Part shown: piece after piece, positions 1 to 9,300 of the stretch
How the letters are laid out: each line of letters opens with the position of its first letter
Position numbering within the stretch: the stretch's first letter is position 1
Source: Bacteroidales bacterium UBA5349
Lineage (GTDB): Bacteria; Bacteroidota; Bacteroidia; Bacteroidales; Tenuifilaceae
Assembly (NCBI GenBank): GCA_002410065.1
Contig: DHQB01000025.1
Span: forward strand, 1-64,000
DNA: 64,000 nucleotides
Direction of reading: 5' to 3'
Notes under the pieces: model-generated
Seen by the model: only the letters and a program-made list of their open reading frames with translations
What the model was told of the DNA's origin: nothing
Databases searched by the model: none
Translations under genes and position numbers: made by a program

Positions 1-54
1 GTTTTAATTGGGGCTAATATAAAACCTAACATGTGAATATTGTAATTCTTATTC

Positions 55-95
55 AGAATTGTGTAACACATTCGGCTAAAAAGTGCTGAAATTTG
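55..95 (+). promoter_or_regulatory. Putative promoter with shared 14-bp box (copy 1)
   Basis: The 14-mer AGAATTGTGTAACA at 55-68 recurs exactly at 403-416. After 23 bases comes TTTGTA (92-97), and a GAAATTTG match to the TAnnTTTG -7 element lies at 88-95. A small membrane-protein reading frame starts 11 bases later. Recurrence of the box with nearly the same spacing ahead of two small genes is seen directly. Its role as a -33 element, a sigma-factor site or an activator site is inference. Confidence 0.4.
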
Positions 96-105
96 TACCA
101 TTATA

Positions 106-347
106 ATGTTTAACAATAAAATTGACAAAATAAAAAAGACTGTAGCTATTATTCTCATTGCAATTGGATTAGCGATGATTGCATACTCTGGATTTAACTA
201 TGTGACTAAAAAAAGGTGGTTGACTTGGGCCCCATTGAAATAAATGCTGAAAAAAATCACACCGTTAAATGGCCTCCTTATGTTGGAGTAATACTAATTG
301 TAGGAGGAATTGCTGTAATTGCACTCGATAAAAAGACTCGTATTTAA
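106..347 (+). pseudogene. Small two-helix membrane protein, frameshifted
   Basis: Frame 1 starts at ATG 106 and gives a Lys-rich start, a hydrophobic helix (about residues 13-31), then GFNYVTKK, and stops at 241-243 (45 aa). The next frame, from about 215, reads on as VVDLGPIEINAEKNHTVKWP, followed by a second hydrophobic helix rich in Ile, Val and Gly and a tail DKKTRI, stopping at 345-347. Joining the two gives one coherent protein of about 80 aa with two membrane segments, a common layout in small stress-associated Bacteroidota proteins. The break lies in a run of seven A at 208-214; eight would restore the frame. It may be a real mutation, a sequencing or assembly error, or slippage. The function is not known to me. 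Confidence 0.6.
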
Positions 348-402
348 CAACTGAAAAAACTGTTTTAACTGCTTCTAAGTGAGTTTTATGTAACTACTCA
401 TT

Positions 403-444
403 AGAATTGTGTAACATGCAGAAGCCATAGGTGATTTATCTTTG
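403..444 (+). promoter_or_regulatory. Putative promoter with shared 14-bp box (copy 2)
   Basis: AGAATTGTGTAACA lies at 403-416. After 24 bases comes TTTGTA, inside a perfect TAnnTTTG element (TATCTTTG, 437-444), the Bacteroidota housekeeping -7 motif. The start codon of the short YtxH-like frame follows 34 bases downstream. There is no TTG at the usual -33 distance, so the conserved box may replace it. Confidence 0.45.
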
Positions 445-477
445 TATTATTATTAAAAACAATTAAAACCAAAAATT

Positions 478-555
478 ATGAATTCAGGAAAAGTTGTATT
501 AGGCGTACTGGCTGGAATAGCCGTTGGTGCATTGGTAAAGGTAAATATTTTGTAA
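478..555 (+). pseudogene. Truncated YtxH-like small membrane protein
   Basis: From ATG 478 the frame reads MNSGKVVLGVLAGIAVGAL and then VKVNIL before a stop at 553-555 (25 aa). The first 19 residues match the start of YtxH-family proteins (DUF4363/GvpP-like general-stress proteins), a Gly/Ala/Val transmembrane helix that normally continues into a charged coiled-coil tail of 60-80 residues. Here the tail is missing and unrelated sequence follows. It is probably a 3' deletion remnant. A functional one-helix microprotein remains possible because promoter and start look intact. The identification rests on a short segment. Confidence 0.5.
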
Positions 556-616
556 ATTGTAAAAAAAATGCTCGGTTAATTGAGGTTAAAACAACGTCCA
601 TAAATTGCAAATGTAA

Positions 617-2434
617 ATGTGGCTCAGAAAGATTATTCTATTTGTTATAATTTTTATCTCCGTTTGCAGTCGAACTTATGCACAGGAAGTTAAAACCCCT
701 AAAGATTCAACCCTACTTTATAAAAAAATTGAAATCTACACCGACCAGAATAAGTATACAAAATTTTTGTACGACTTATTATTCACACCAGTTACACCTG
801 ATTTGCCGCAAAAAAAGAAAAAGAAAAGTAAAACACAAAAGCCATATTCCGCATTTGAAGGGAAAATCATCAGGAATATTAATATCGTAACACTTGACCC
901 TTTCAAAAATTCAGTTACCGATACCACTACCCGATCGCAGAATTTCATAATAAGAACAGGAAATAGTGCTCATGTAAAAACACGAGTTAAAACTATTCGC
1001 AACCTGCTGCTAATTCGTAAAAATCAACCATTCGATGCGTTAAGATTAAAAGAATCTGAGCGGTTAGTGCGCAGCATGGGCTATATAAGCGATGTAAAAT
1101 TTTATGCTGAGGTAGTACCGGAAAGTCCTGATTCTGTTGATATATATATTCGTGAACTAGACAAATGGAGTATTATTCCGGATGGGTCAATTTCCTCTAC
1201 TCGTTTCACTTTTGACCTTAGAGATAATAATTTTCTGGGGCTAGGCCATGAATTCCAGAATAACCTTGTTTGGAATCATTCAACCGACAACTATGCATAC
1301 AATACAAAATACTTCGTCCCTAATTTCCGCAACACATACATTAATTCAACATTGCAATACGGCTCCGATGAGAACAATAATTTCATTAAAAGTGTAGCCA
1401 TTGATAGACCGTTTTTTTCATCCTTTGCGAAATGGGCCGCTGGCATAAGTTTCTCGCAATACCTTCATAACGAATCAATCTTGCAAGTTAACGATATGCA
1501 CTTTAAATATAACCAGCAAGATTTTTGGGTTGGAAATGCATTCAATGTTTTCAAAGGAAATACAGAATTTAAGCGCACAACCAATTTTATTTCAAGTGTG
1601 CGTTTTATCCGAACTCGTTTTCTCGAAAAACCGCTTGAAACAGTTGATACTCTTCAGTTTTATACCGATGAAAACTTTTATCTTACAAGTTTGGGTATCT
1701 CATCGCGGTTATATGAGCAGGATAAATACATTTTCAAATTTGGGATAACAGAAGATGTTCCCATTGGAAAAGTTGTTAGTTTAACTGGGGGATATCAGAA
1801 AAAAAACGATATTTCTCGTGCTTATATAGGAGGACAATTTTCTTCAGGAAAATATTATTCGTGGGGATATCTAAGTTCTAACTTGGAATATGGCACATTC
1901 CTGCGTGCATCAAAAGCCGAACAGGGTGTTTTTAAAGTTGGTATAAATTATTTTACTAAACTGATTGAAATAGGACAATGGAAATTTAGACAATTTGTAA
2001 AACCTCAACTAACCATTGGCATAAACCGCAATAATTTTGATACTTTAACAATTAATAACAAATATGGTCTGAGAGGCTTTAACAGTCAAATACTATCCGG
2101 TTATAGCCGGCTGCTATTTACATCGCAAACACAGCTATACGCCCCTAGGAGTTTTTTTGGATTCCATTTTGGTCCCTATTTAACCCTTTCGATGGGCATG
2201 CTTGGCGATAAAGAAAATGGATTCCAATCCAGTAAAATATATTCGCAAATTGGTCTGGGAATTATAATCAAAAACAATAATCTGGTGATTAACACTTTTC
2301 AATTCTCACTGTCTTTCTATCCAACAATTCCGGGCACGGGAAATAATGTATTTAAATTAAACTCTTTTCAAACTACCGATTTTGGCTTCCGCGATTTTGA
2401 AATTGGAAAACCTGCAACTGTAGTTTACCAGTAA
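617..2434 (+). CDS. Outer-membrane BamA/TamA-like protein with POTRA domain
   Basis: 605 aa. A signal peptide (about residues 1-22, ending SRTYAQ) leads into a Lys-rich linker, then a POTRA-like segment (about 80-180; GKIIRNINIVTLDPF, then a stretch typical of POTRA helix/strand packing, RLVRSMGYISDVKF). The rest is a long series of alternating aromatic/polar strands typical of a 16-stranded outer-membrane barrel (about 190-605). One POTRA unit instead of five separates it from canonical BamA; it fits the single-POTRA surface-antigen proteins common in Bacteroidota. Likely role: outer-membrane insertion or secretion of unknown substrates. It stands alone, convergent with the next gene. Confidence 0.65.
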   Translation: MWLRKIILFVIIFISVCSRTYAQEVKTPKDSTLLYKKIEIYTDQNKYTKFLYDLLFTPVTPDLPQKKKKKSKTQKPYSAFEGKIIRNINIVTLDPFKNSVTDTTTRSQNFIIRTGNSAHVKTRVKTIRNLLLIRKNQPFDALRLKESERLVRSMGYISDVKFYAEVVPESPDSVDIYIRELDKWSIIPDGSISSTRFTFDLRDNNFLGLGHEFQNNLVWNHSTDNYAYNTKYFVPNFRNTYINSTLQYGSDENNNFIKSVAIDRPFFSSFAKWAAGISFSQYLHNESILQVNDMHFKYNQQDFWVGNAFNVFKGNTEFKRTTNFISSVRFIRTRFLEKPLETVDTLQFYTDENFYLTSLGISSRLYEQDKYIFKFGITEDVPIGKVVSLTGGYQKKNDISRAYIGGQFSSGKYYSWGYLSSNLEYGTFLRASKAEQGVFKVGINYFTKLIEIGQWKFRQFVKPQLTIGINRNNFDTLTINNKYGLRGFNSQILSGYSRLLFTSQTQLYAPRSFFGFHFGPYLTLSMGMLGDKENGFQSSKIYSQIGLGIIIKNNNLVINTFQFSLSFYPTIPGTGNNVFKLNSFQTTDFGFRDFEIGKPATVVYQ

Positions 2435-2478
2435 AAAGAATATACAACCAATGAATAGGTAAATAAAAGAAATTTAAA

Positions 2479-2503
2479 AGGGCTATCTTCAAAAGACAGC
2501 CCT
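2479..2503 (-). terminator. Hairpin between convergent genes
   Basis: AGGGCT (2479-2484) pairs with AGCCCT (2498-2503), and the inner TCTT/AAGA pairs extend the stem. On the minus strand the stem is followed by a T-rich tract, so it most likely ends the minus-strand barrel gene that stops at 2528. It may also slow transcription from the plus-strand gene ending at 2434. Confidence 0.6.
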
Positions 2504-2527
2504 ATTAAGGTTCTTGATGATATTATG

Positions 2528-3211
2528 CTATAACCTATACCCTAATGAAATACCGAATCCAGTATTTTTAAATGTTGCATCATTTTCGGGGTTTTCTTTA
2601 GGTCTAATATTTAGCATACCAAGTTGAGCATTAAGCCGGATAAAAAGTCCGCCAGCCATTTCATATCCAAATAGAATGTTTCCTCCTGCATCAAATGGCT
2701 TAAAATAATTTCCGGTCAACGATTCAGCCAAATCCAATTCATTTTTGAATTTAATTTTCGATTCAGTTGTTATAGAACCAACTTTAAGAGTATGATTACC
2801 CCCTATCCCATAAGCAACATACGGCCCAAATCCTAACATAATATAACCAGTACCAACTTGTGCTTTATATAATATATTAAGGGGTAATTCAATATATGAA
2901 ATTTTGTATGTGTTTTTTGTGGTTACACCTAGAATAGTAAATTCGTTTTTTGCTCCCTTGGTGCTAAACATTAGCCCAGGCTGAAAATAAAACTGAGGAG
3001 CAATCGGGACCTGAACATTAATACCAGCATGGTAACCTATAATCATATCATTTTTAAGATCATTCCCGCTTATATTTTTTCCATTTAGGTTTTGCATATT
3101 AACTCCACCGAGAATAGCAAAAGAAGTTTTTGAATCATTATCGTTCTGTGCAAAAGCTAGAGTTGATGAAAGGATAATCATCAGTGTAATTGAAATGAAT
3201 TTTGTTTTCAT
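2528..3211 (-). CDS. PorT-like outer-membrane beta-barrel protein
   Basis: 227 aa. A signal peptide ending LAFAQ (about residue 22) is followed by an eight-stranded-barrel pattern: GVNMQNLNGK, GYHAGINVQVPI, FYFQPGLMFSTKGAK, YIELPLNILYK, GFGPYVAYGIGG, GYEMAGGLFIRLNAQ, and the C-terminal GFGISLGYRL. This is the PorT/OMP_b-brl_2 family, very common in Bacteroidota. Exact functions are mostly unknown; PorT itself is a type IX secretion component, but this short generic member should not be called PorT. No partner gene is adjacent. Confidence 0.7.
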   Translation of the reverse strand: MKTKFISITLMIILSSTLAFAQNDNDSKTSFAILGGVNMQNLNGKNISGNDLKNDMIIGYHAGINVQVPIAPQFYFQPGLMFSTKGAKNEFTILGVTTKNTYKISYIELPLNILYKAQVGTGYIMLGFGPYVAYGIGGNHTLKVGSITTESKIKFKNELDLAESLTGNYFKPFDAGGNILFGYEMAGGLFIRLNAQLGMLNIRPKENPENDATFKNTGFGISLGYRL

Positions 3212-3335
3212 GTTTTTTTGTTTTTATTATTTAAATTTAAGGAAATTTGGTTAGCTGTCAATATTTTACAGCTTTAATTTTCATGTTTTCAGAATATCGA
3301 CCACATTTCTAACACTTCCATAAAAACTTTGTTCA

Positions 3336-3719
3336 TTAATGTTCGGCACTTACAGGATGGAAATTTTTTATTCGCAAATCCAGATTCAGGGAATAGTTAT
3401 CAAATTCACTCATGTTTGCATAATCAACCTTATCTTCATTTTTTTTAATAACAGATACAGTACCGCACTGTTTATGCAGCTCCAATAGAAGGATATATAA
3501 CCACAAAAGAAGAAGCGAAGGCAGTTTGGAGTCCTGTAAGATGGTCACGAAATAATGGTGGCAAAGCTTGGCAACGCCGGGGTGAGAACCAGAAGGGCGG
3601 GAACCCATATCAATAGCATTTTTTATAACACCGGGTGCCGAGCGGTTATATTCAGGCGTCAGAAAGAGAAGTCCATCTGCAGCGATGATTTGCTCGCACC
3701 ATCTTGCTGGGTTTAAATC
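3336..3719 (-). pseudogene. NADPH-dependent FMN reductase remnant
   Basis: Reading minus from 3719, the frame gives DLNPARWCEQIIAADGLLFL, then TPEYNRSAPGVIKNAID and MGSRPSG. ADG-LF-TPEYNRS-PG-LKNAID-SRP is the hallmark flavin-binding stretch of NADPH-dependent FMN reductases (YieF/ArsH-like quinone reductases). It lacks its N-terminal half: upstream, LAFNPLP is in another frame, close to the cupin stop. After SRPSG the sequence turns into unrelated residues (SHPGVAKLCHHYF and on) instead of the family's GKPA segment. The 90-residue frame starting at Met 3608 is therefore debris, not a gene. Quinone reductases commonly sit beside MhqO/MhqD-type genes, which fits the neighbours. Confidence 0.65.
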
Positions 3720-3753
3720 GGGAGTGGATTAAAGGCAAGAACTCCATACATAT

Positions 3754-4104
3754 TTAAAGCGTTATAAAAATAGATTTTCTTTCAATATTCTGAAGATTTC
3801 TTGTTTTATGTCCTTTGCCTTGCGTATCCTCCAATAACAAGATGTCGCCTCCTTTGAAAGCCCTTTTTTCACCCAATGAGGTTTCAATTTCAATTTCTCC
3901 ATCCAATAATATGATATATTGCTTTTGTGGTGCATTATGGAAATCGTAATCATATCTGGACTTTACCTTTCTAAAGATGAGTTCTTTAACGGGGATTTTA
4001 TCAGAGAGAAAACCAATTTCACCATCATTCTTTAGCGGTATTTCAATATCCTCAAAGTTACTTTCTCCGTTTTTATCGCTATATACTTTGGTAATTTTAA
4101 TCAT
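3754..4104 (-). CDS. Small cupin-domain protein
   Basis: 116 aa, single cupin fold. The conserved beta-barrel segments are visible as the region around YDYDFHNAPQKQYIILLDGE, then EIETSLGEKRAFKGGDILLL, then a GHKTRN histidine near the end. That arrangement resembles small metal-binding cupins, but several metal-ligand positions are not the classical HxH, so catalysis is uncertain. It is the third gene of the minus-strand cluster, about 140 bases after the esterase. The neighbourhood suggests a role in electrophile or quinone handling, which is inference only. Confidence 0.65.
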   Translation of the reverse strand: MIKITKVYSDKNGESNFEDIEIPLKNDGEIGFLSDKIPVKELIFRKVKSRYDYDFHNAPQKQYIILLDGEIEIETSLGEKRAFKGGDILLLEDTQGKGHKTRNLQNIERKSIFITL

Positions 4105-4243
4105 GGTTATTGTTTAAGTTTCTAATGCATACCTGTTCCATTTAGCTAATGTTGCGTTCACGTATGTAATGTAGCATAGGTGTATTTCCCCTTTTTGTAA
4201 GATAGTGCAGGCCATTGATTCCTCATTTTATTTTCTTATTAAA

Positions 4244-4873
4244 TTATTTAAAAATCAATCGGTTTGCTTCTTCTATCTCATCTGGAGAGATGCTATGTGG
4301 TCTACCCTCAAGCACCTGTAGATCCACCTTTGCATTCATTTTCTCCAGGATGCTGACACTATCATTTACGCGGTCTATGGGTACATGCACATCTGGATTT
4401 CCAGTACCAATAAATATGGGTGTCCCGTTAAAGTTGCCGGAATAATTCTCCCGATATATTTTGTCACCAATAAGCCCACCGGTAAATGCCACAACGCCTC
4501 CAAATTTCTGCGCATAACGCGTAGCAAACTCCAAGGCCAGGCAAGCTCCTTGGGAAAATCCCAGAAAGTAAGTCTTTTCGGCAGTGATACCCTGTTTCGC
4601 TACTTCATCTATCACTTCTTTCAGTAAATCAAGAGCCGAAGAAAGCCAAGGTTCATTTACCTCAGGTTTAGCCATAAACGAATAGGGATACCAAGTGTGA
4701 TTAGTAGCCTCAGGGGCAAGTAAGGCGTATTCAGCCACATTGAGATGTGAAGCAAGTCCTAGAATATCTCGGGCATTCGCTCCACGACCATGTATCATAA
4801 TTAACACCTTTTCGGCTTCTTTTAAAGATTTGCCTGCCCTTTGTATATTCTTCTTGTGCATATTGCTTGTCAT
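4244..4873 (-). CDS. MhqD-like esterase (phospholipase/carboxylesterase family)
   Basis: 209 aa alpha/beta hydrolase of the phospholipase/carboxylesterase family. Visible features: the oxyanion segment IMIHGRGANARD, nucleophile elbow GFSQG (Ser), acid in GNPDVHVP (Asp) and base in GRPHSI (His), in the correct order for a complete catalytic triad. Its start codon overlaps the stop of the upstream dioxygenase as TAATG, so the two are probably translationally coupled. In Bacillus the MhqD hydrolase and MhqO dioxygenase act together in resistance to hydroquinones and electrophiles. The same role is inferred here. Base composition is richer in GC than most of the window. Confidence 0.8.
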   Translation of the reverse strand: MTSNMHKKNIQRAGKSLKEAEKVLIMIHGRGANARDILGLASHLNVAEYALLAPEATNHTWYPYSFMAKPEVNEPWLSSALDLLKEVIDEVAKQGITAEKTYFLGFSQGACLALEFATRYAQKFGGVVAFTGGLIGDKIYRENYSGNFNGTPIFIGTGNPDVHVPIDRVNDSVSILEKMNAKVDLQVLEGRPHSISPDEIEEANRLIFK

Positions 4874-5805
4874 TACATTTGAAGTTCTGGTAGCCCTTTT
4901 TCAATCTTATCCCGCATCTGTTTATATTGATCGGGTAATTGTAGCGAACTTCCCAGGTTTTCTACCGTCTCATCCGTTGCGAATCCGGGATTGTCCGTCG
5001 CAATTTCAAATAGTACGCCGCCCGGCTCACGGAAATAGAGTGAAAAGAAATAGTCCCGGTTTATTTTCTCGGTGATTTGAAGATCTCTTGCTACAATTTT
5101 TTCTCTAATCGTCATCATTGCCTCTTCATCTTTTACCCGAAATGCCACATGATGATTAGTACCCACAGAATTTATGCCTCTTCGGGCTTGTGGCATTTCC
5201 AACAGATCTACTATCGCCGCATTTTCTACAGTATCGGTTTGATAGCGATATAAGTTGTCCTCCTGTGCTACCTGTTTGTAACCGAACACTTCGGTTAAGA
5301 TCGCAGCAGTGGCTTTGATGCTATTCAGGGTTAATGTAACCGTGTGAAATCCTTTGATCGCAACATCGGCTTTTATTTCAGCGGTCTCAAAACCTTTTCG
5401 CTCATCTTTTTGTTTCGCTTCGATCAAACTTAGCCGCAATCCGTCAGTATCCTGAAAAACAATGTGTTTTTCTTCGAAACTTTCACTCATATCGTAAGGA
5501 ATATTGAGTTTTTCGAAACGAGCTTTCCAAAACTTCATGCTCCCTTTTGGTATGGAATAGCCTATTCCTGTGGCCATACCTGCACCGGTCTTTCCTTGGC
5601 TGATATTTGCCCAGGGGAAAAAGGTGAGGATGGTTCCCGGAGTGCCTACCTCGTCTCCAAAGTAGAAATGATAGGTCTGGGGATCGTCAAAATTAACGGT
5701 TTTTTTGACCAGGCGAAACCCGAGAGTTTTGGTGTAAAAGTTGTAATTGCGCTGAGCATCGCCCGCAATGGCCGTGATGTGATGTAGTCCTAATATTTTG
5801 TTCAT
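4873..5805 (-). CDS. MhqO-like ring-cleaving dioxygenase (VOC family)
   Basis: 310 aa with two vicinal-oxygen-chelate modules. The first opens with LGLHHITAIAGDAQRNYNFY (metal-ligand His in HHI), with TYHFYFGDEVGTPGT and the FPW segment. The second has KGFHTVTLTL, GTNHHVAFRVKD and the acid ligand in REPGGVLFEIATD. Length and motifs match the MhqO/YkcA ring-cleaving dioxygenases that open hydroquinone rings with Fe(II). It is the first intact gene of the minus-strand cluster and overlaps the esterase by one base. The YceI pseudogene ends five bases upstream of its start, so the ancestral operon began farther up. Confidence 0.85.
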   Translation of the reverse strand: MNKILGLHHITAIAGDAQRNYNFYTKTLGFRLVKKTVNFDDPQTYHFYFGDEVGTPGTILTFFPWANISQGKTGAGMATGIGYSIPKGSMKFWKARFEKLNIPYDMSESFEEKHIVFQDTDGLRLSLIEAKQKDERKGFETAEIKADVAIKGFHTVTLTLNSIKATAAILTEVFGYKQVAQEDNLYRYQTDTVENAAIVDLLEMPQARRGINSVGTNHHVAFRVKDEEAMMTIREKIVARDLQITEKINRDYFFSLYFREPGGVLFEIATDNPGFATDETVENLGSSLQLPDQYKQMRDKIEKGLPELQM

Positions 5806-5810
5806 AATCT

Positions 5811-6110
5811 TTAAGTTTCATTTACAAATTGAATAACAGCGTTAACTTTAATCTCGTTAGCCACCATAACACCTTCAGTTTCCAAGGCCACTTACCAATT
5901 AAGAACAAAGTTTTTTCGGTTTAGTTTAACATTAAACTAAACCCATGCTTTTTCATGGCCGTAAGGATATTTCATAAAACCCTCAAATTCTGTGTCTACC
6001 GTAATTTAGTTGGCGATCCCTTCAATTGTAAAGTCACCCACCAGCTGAGATTCATCATCATCTACTTTTTTAATCGAAGTACTCACTTCCGAAATTAAAT
6101 GATGCCAGTT
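5811..6110 (-). pseudogene. YceI-family protein, three in-frame stops
   Basis: One minus-strand frame from about 6110 reads NWHHLISEVSTSIKKVDDDE, QLVGDFTIEGIAN, stop (6006-6008), ITVDTEFEGFMKYPYGHEKA, WV, stop (5937-5939), FNVKLNRKNFVLNW, stop (5892-5894), VALETEGVMVANEIKVNAVI, QFVNET, stop (5811-5813). This is clearly the C-terminal half of a YceI lipocalin-like protein: GDLTIKGVT, the aromatic/Gly segment, NRKDFGLNWNAALETGG and VGDEVKI are family landmarks. There are three nonsense changes but no frameshift across 300 bases, and the N-terminal half is not recognisable. YceI genes often accompany quinone-detoxification clusters, so this was probably the operon's first gene. Confidence 0.85.
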
Positions 6111-6373
6111 TGTACTAGGAATGGGTATCGAGAGAAGATTTGATTGAAATGATTTCCGTCAAATTAGGTAAGCAAAGAAAGAATTGATGGCTTTAATTGA
6201 ATGACTTGATTATCCTGTCATAACCCCCTAATTCTCTGGGCAAAAACTAAATGTGTTTGAATGTGCGGTTGGTTTTCTACAATGAGGCACAACTAATCGG
6301 CAAGTTCTACATTTATATAAAAGCACAAAGTATCATCTCCAATAAGACTATTCAAATAATCAAAAGCTAAACT

Positions 6374-9300
6374 TTATTTTATAAATTGATTGATTGTTGC
6401 TAGCAGTTCGTCACGAACAATTGGCTTTGTATGGTAAACAGTAAAACCAACATCCAAGTACTGCTCCTTATCGCCAGACATGGCGTAGGCCGTTAGGGCA
6501 ATAATTGGTATTCTCTTGTTAATGCTTCTAATTATTTTGGTTGCTTCAACACCATCGAGATTTGGCATTTTAACATCCATTAGGATGATATCAATATCCT
6601 GATTCAGGTTAAAATGCTCAACAGCAACTGCCCCATCCTCAGCCTTTATTATCGTTGCACCTGTCTCATTTAGTATTTCAGTAATGTAAAATATATTAGT
6701 AGGTTCATCCTCTGCAACTAAAACTGTTATACCCCTAAAATCATACAGTATCTCGCGTTTTACAATACGATTTAAGTTAATGGCAATGGGCTTATACTGA
6801 ATAGTAAAGAAAAAACGCGAACCTTTGCCAATCTCCGATTCTACACCAATAGATCCCCCAAGCAGTTCAGCAAATGCTTTACATATTGATAATCCTAGGC
6901 CCGTACCTCCAAAGTTCTTTTTGGGTTTAGCCTCTGCCTGCCTAAAGCGCTCAAATATCAACTTTTGATCTCTTTTATCAATACCAATGCCTGTATCTAA
7001 AACTGAAAACTCTATAAAATCATTGATAACTGAATACGAAACCTCAACCAGGCCGTTATCAGTAAATTTAACTGCATTGCTCACTAGGTTGGAAAGAATC
7101 TGGTTTAGTTTAGCCTCATCAGATATAATAACGCATTCATTATCGTCTAAACTAGGCTTTATTTCCAACCGATTACCCTTATTCTTAGCATTGTAATGAA
7201 AAAGGCCCTGAATATTTCTAAGTAGCTTATTAATGTTCAATTCGCTTTCGTAGGTGTCAACCTGCCCCGTTTCAATTTTGGAGATATCGAGCACATCGTT
7301 AATTACATTGAGCAACTGTCCACACGATGCGTTTAGCACTCCAGTGTAAAGAGCCTGCTTTTTCTTTGTAAGGTTGGGCCTAAGTAATATTTCGGAGAAA
7401 CCAATGATGGCATTCATGGGCGTACGTATCTCGTGGCTCATATTGGCCAAAAAGGCTGATTTTAGCCTATCACTCTCCTCTGCTTTTTCCCTCGCCTCCT
7501 TTAGGTCTGTATTGATATGCTGAATATGAACATTCGATTCGATAAGTTCTTCGTTAAGGGATTGGTACTCTTCGTTCTGCTCTTTTAGCCGCTGCTCGCT
7601 ATCGCGTAAGCGATTGTTTATATCGAGCAGTTCTTCGTTTAGAGCATGATACTCATCATTCTGCTCTTTTAACTTTTGCTGATTCTGGTTAAGGGTTTGT
7701 TCCCAAAGTTTCCGTTCCGATATATCAATGTGGATTCCATACATTTTAAGCGGTTTTCCATCACTTGTCCAATGAAACACCTTACCCCTATCCTGAATCC
7801 ATACCCAATGCCCATCCTTATGCTTCAACCTAAACTCACACTCGAAAAATTCCGTTTCTTTTTCGAAGTGCTTTTGAATTAAGATTTTTACGTATTCGCT
7901 ATCATCAGGGTGCATTAGGCCTTTCCATGTTTCAACAGTTGTTGGCGTTAGTTCCTCAATGGAGTAGCCCAGCATACTTGCCCATCTCTCGTTATAAATA
8001 TTTTCCCCCGTTTGCACTTCCCACTCCCATGTTCCAACATTTGTTCCCTCAATAATATTCTCCAACCTGTATCGCTCCTCAAGGAGTCTTTGTTCTGCTT
8101 CGTATCTTTCAGTAATATCCTGTACATTAACAATTCTATACCAAGGCTCACCTTCCTCTGTAGTAACAGCCGTAATGCTGAGGCTAACAGGGAATCGGGT
8201 TCCATCCTTTTTTTTATGCCACGACTCGAATACATGAAAACCTTTCTCATACCCCTTCCTAACCTCATCCGCAATCCGATTTTTCTCATCTTCAGCAAAC
8301 ACAAATTCAACGGGTTTACCTTCTAATTCATCAATAGTATATCCATACATATGAGCAAAGGCTGGGTTCATTGTGTTAAAAGAAAGCTGAGTGCCTGTGC
8401 CTAAAACAATTCCTACCCGTGTTGATCGAAATATTAGTTCCCATCGCTTAAGCTGATCTTCAGATTTCTTCCGTTCATCAACATCGAATAGAGAACCAAC
8501 ATAGCCCAATAAATTTCCATACTCATCGGTTTCGGATTCCAATTGCCCAAGCAACCAGTAAGGCATTTCGCTACCATGATTAACCCGAAACTCTAGATTA
8601 AAAGGAATACCCTTACCGATAAGGTTCTTTAAGTTATTTTCAACTTTATTTAAATCCGTGGGATATACCATACTTGCATAATGCTTTCCAACAATTTGAT
8701 GTTTGGGAAGGCCTACGATAGTGCACCACCTATCGTTTACAAAGGTAATATTACCGTTAGTATCAGTTTTACATATACCAACCGGAGATGATAAAGCTAA
8801 AGAACGAAAAAGCGACTCACTAGCACGTAAGGCGCTTACTATATTGGTTTTAATTTCTTGATCATATAATATTTTTCCGACAAGAATGGTGGCCAAAGGG
8901 TAAAATAAAATAATAGCATAACCAACATTACGAAGAACAGCAATAGCGGAGTTAAGTGGTAAAGTAAAAGCCAACAAGAGCATTACTGTGTGTACAAAAA
9001 AACCAAATCCAAAAAAGAAAAGCATTGAAAAGCGCTTATTCCGTTGCTTTCTTCGGTAATGGTAAATTATACCTATTACTGCTGATGCTACACTAACTGA
9101 AACGCCCATTATAGTGCCAATACCACCCTGAAAAATACGGAGCGCAATTGCCATCATAGCAGAAACGATAGCTGCAATGGGGCCAAAAAACAACCCAGAA
9201 AGGCTAATTGCCACTGAACGACCATCAAAAATCAATCCCTCTTTAAAAACTAAAGGATTCATCATTCCAAGCATTGCAACTACTCCAAACAATAAACCCT

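Noticed and set aside
3336..3608. 90-residue minus-strand frame as an intact gene
   Set aside because: It is the tail of an in-frame FMN reductase remnant that starts farther upstream, and its second half has no family pattern. Recorded as a pseudogene instead.
3475..3616. Plus-strand open stretch with readable residues (YAAPIEGYITTKEEA)
   Set aside because: Short, lies opposite the pseudogene, and has no start site or family I recognise.
6111..6373. Upstream half of YceI or another gene
   Set aside because: No continuous frame with family residues could be followed beyond about 6125.
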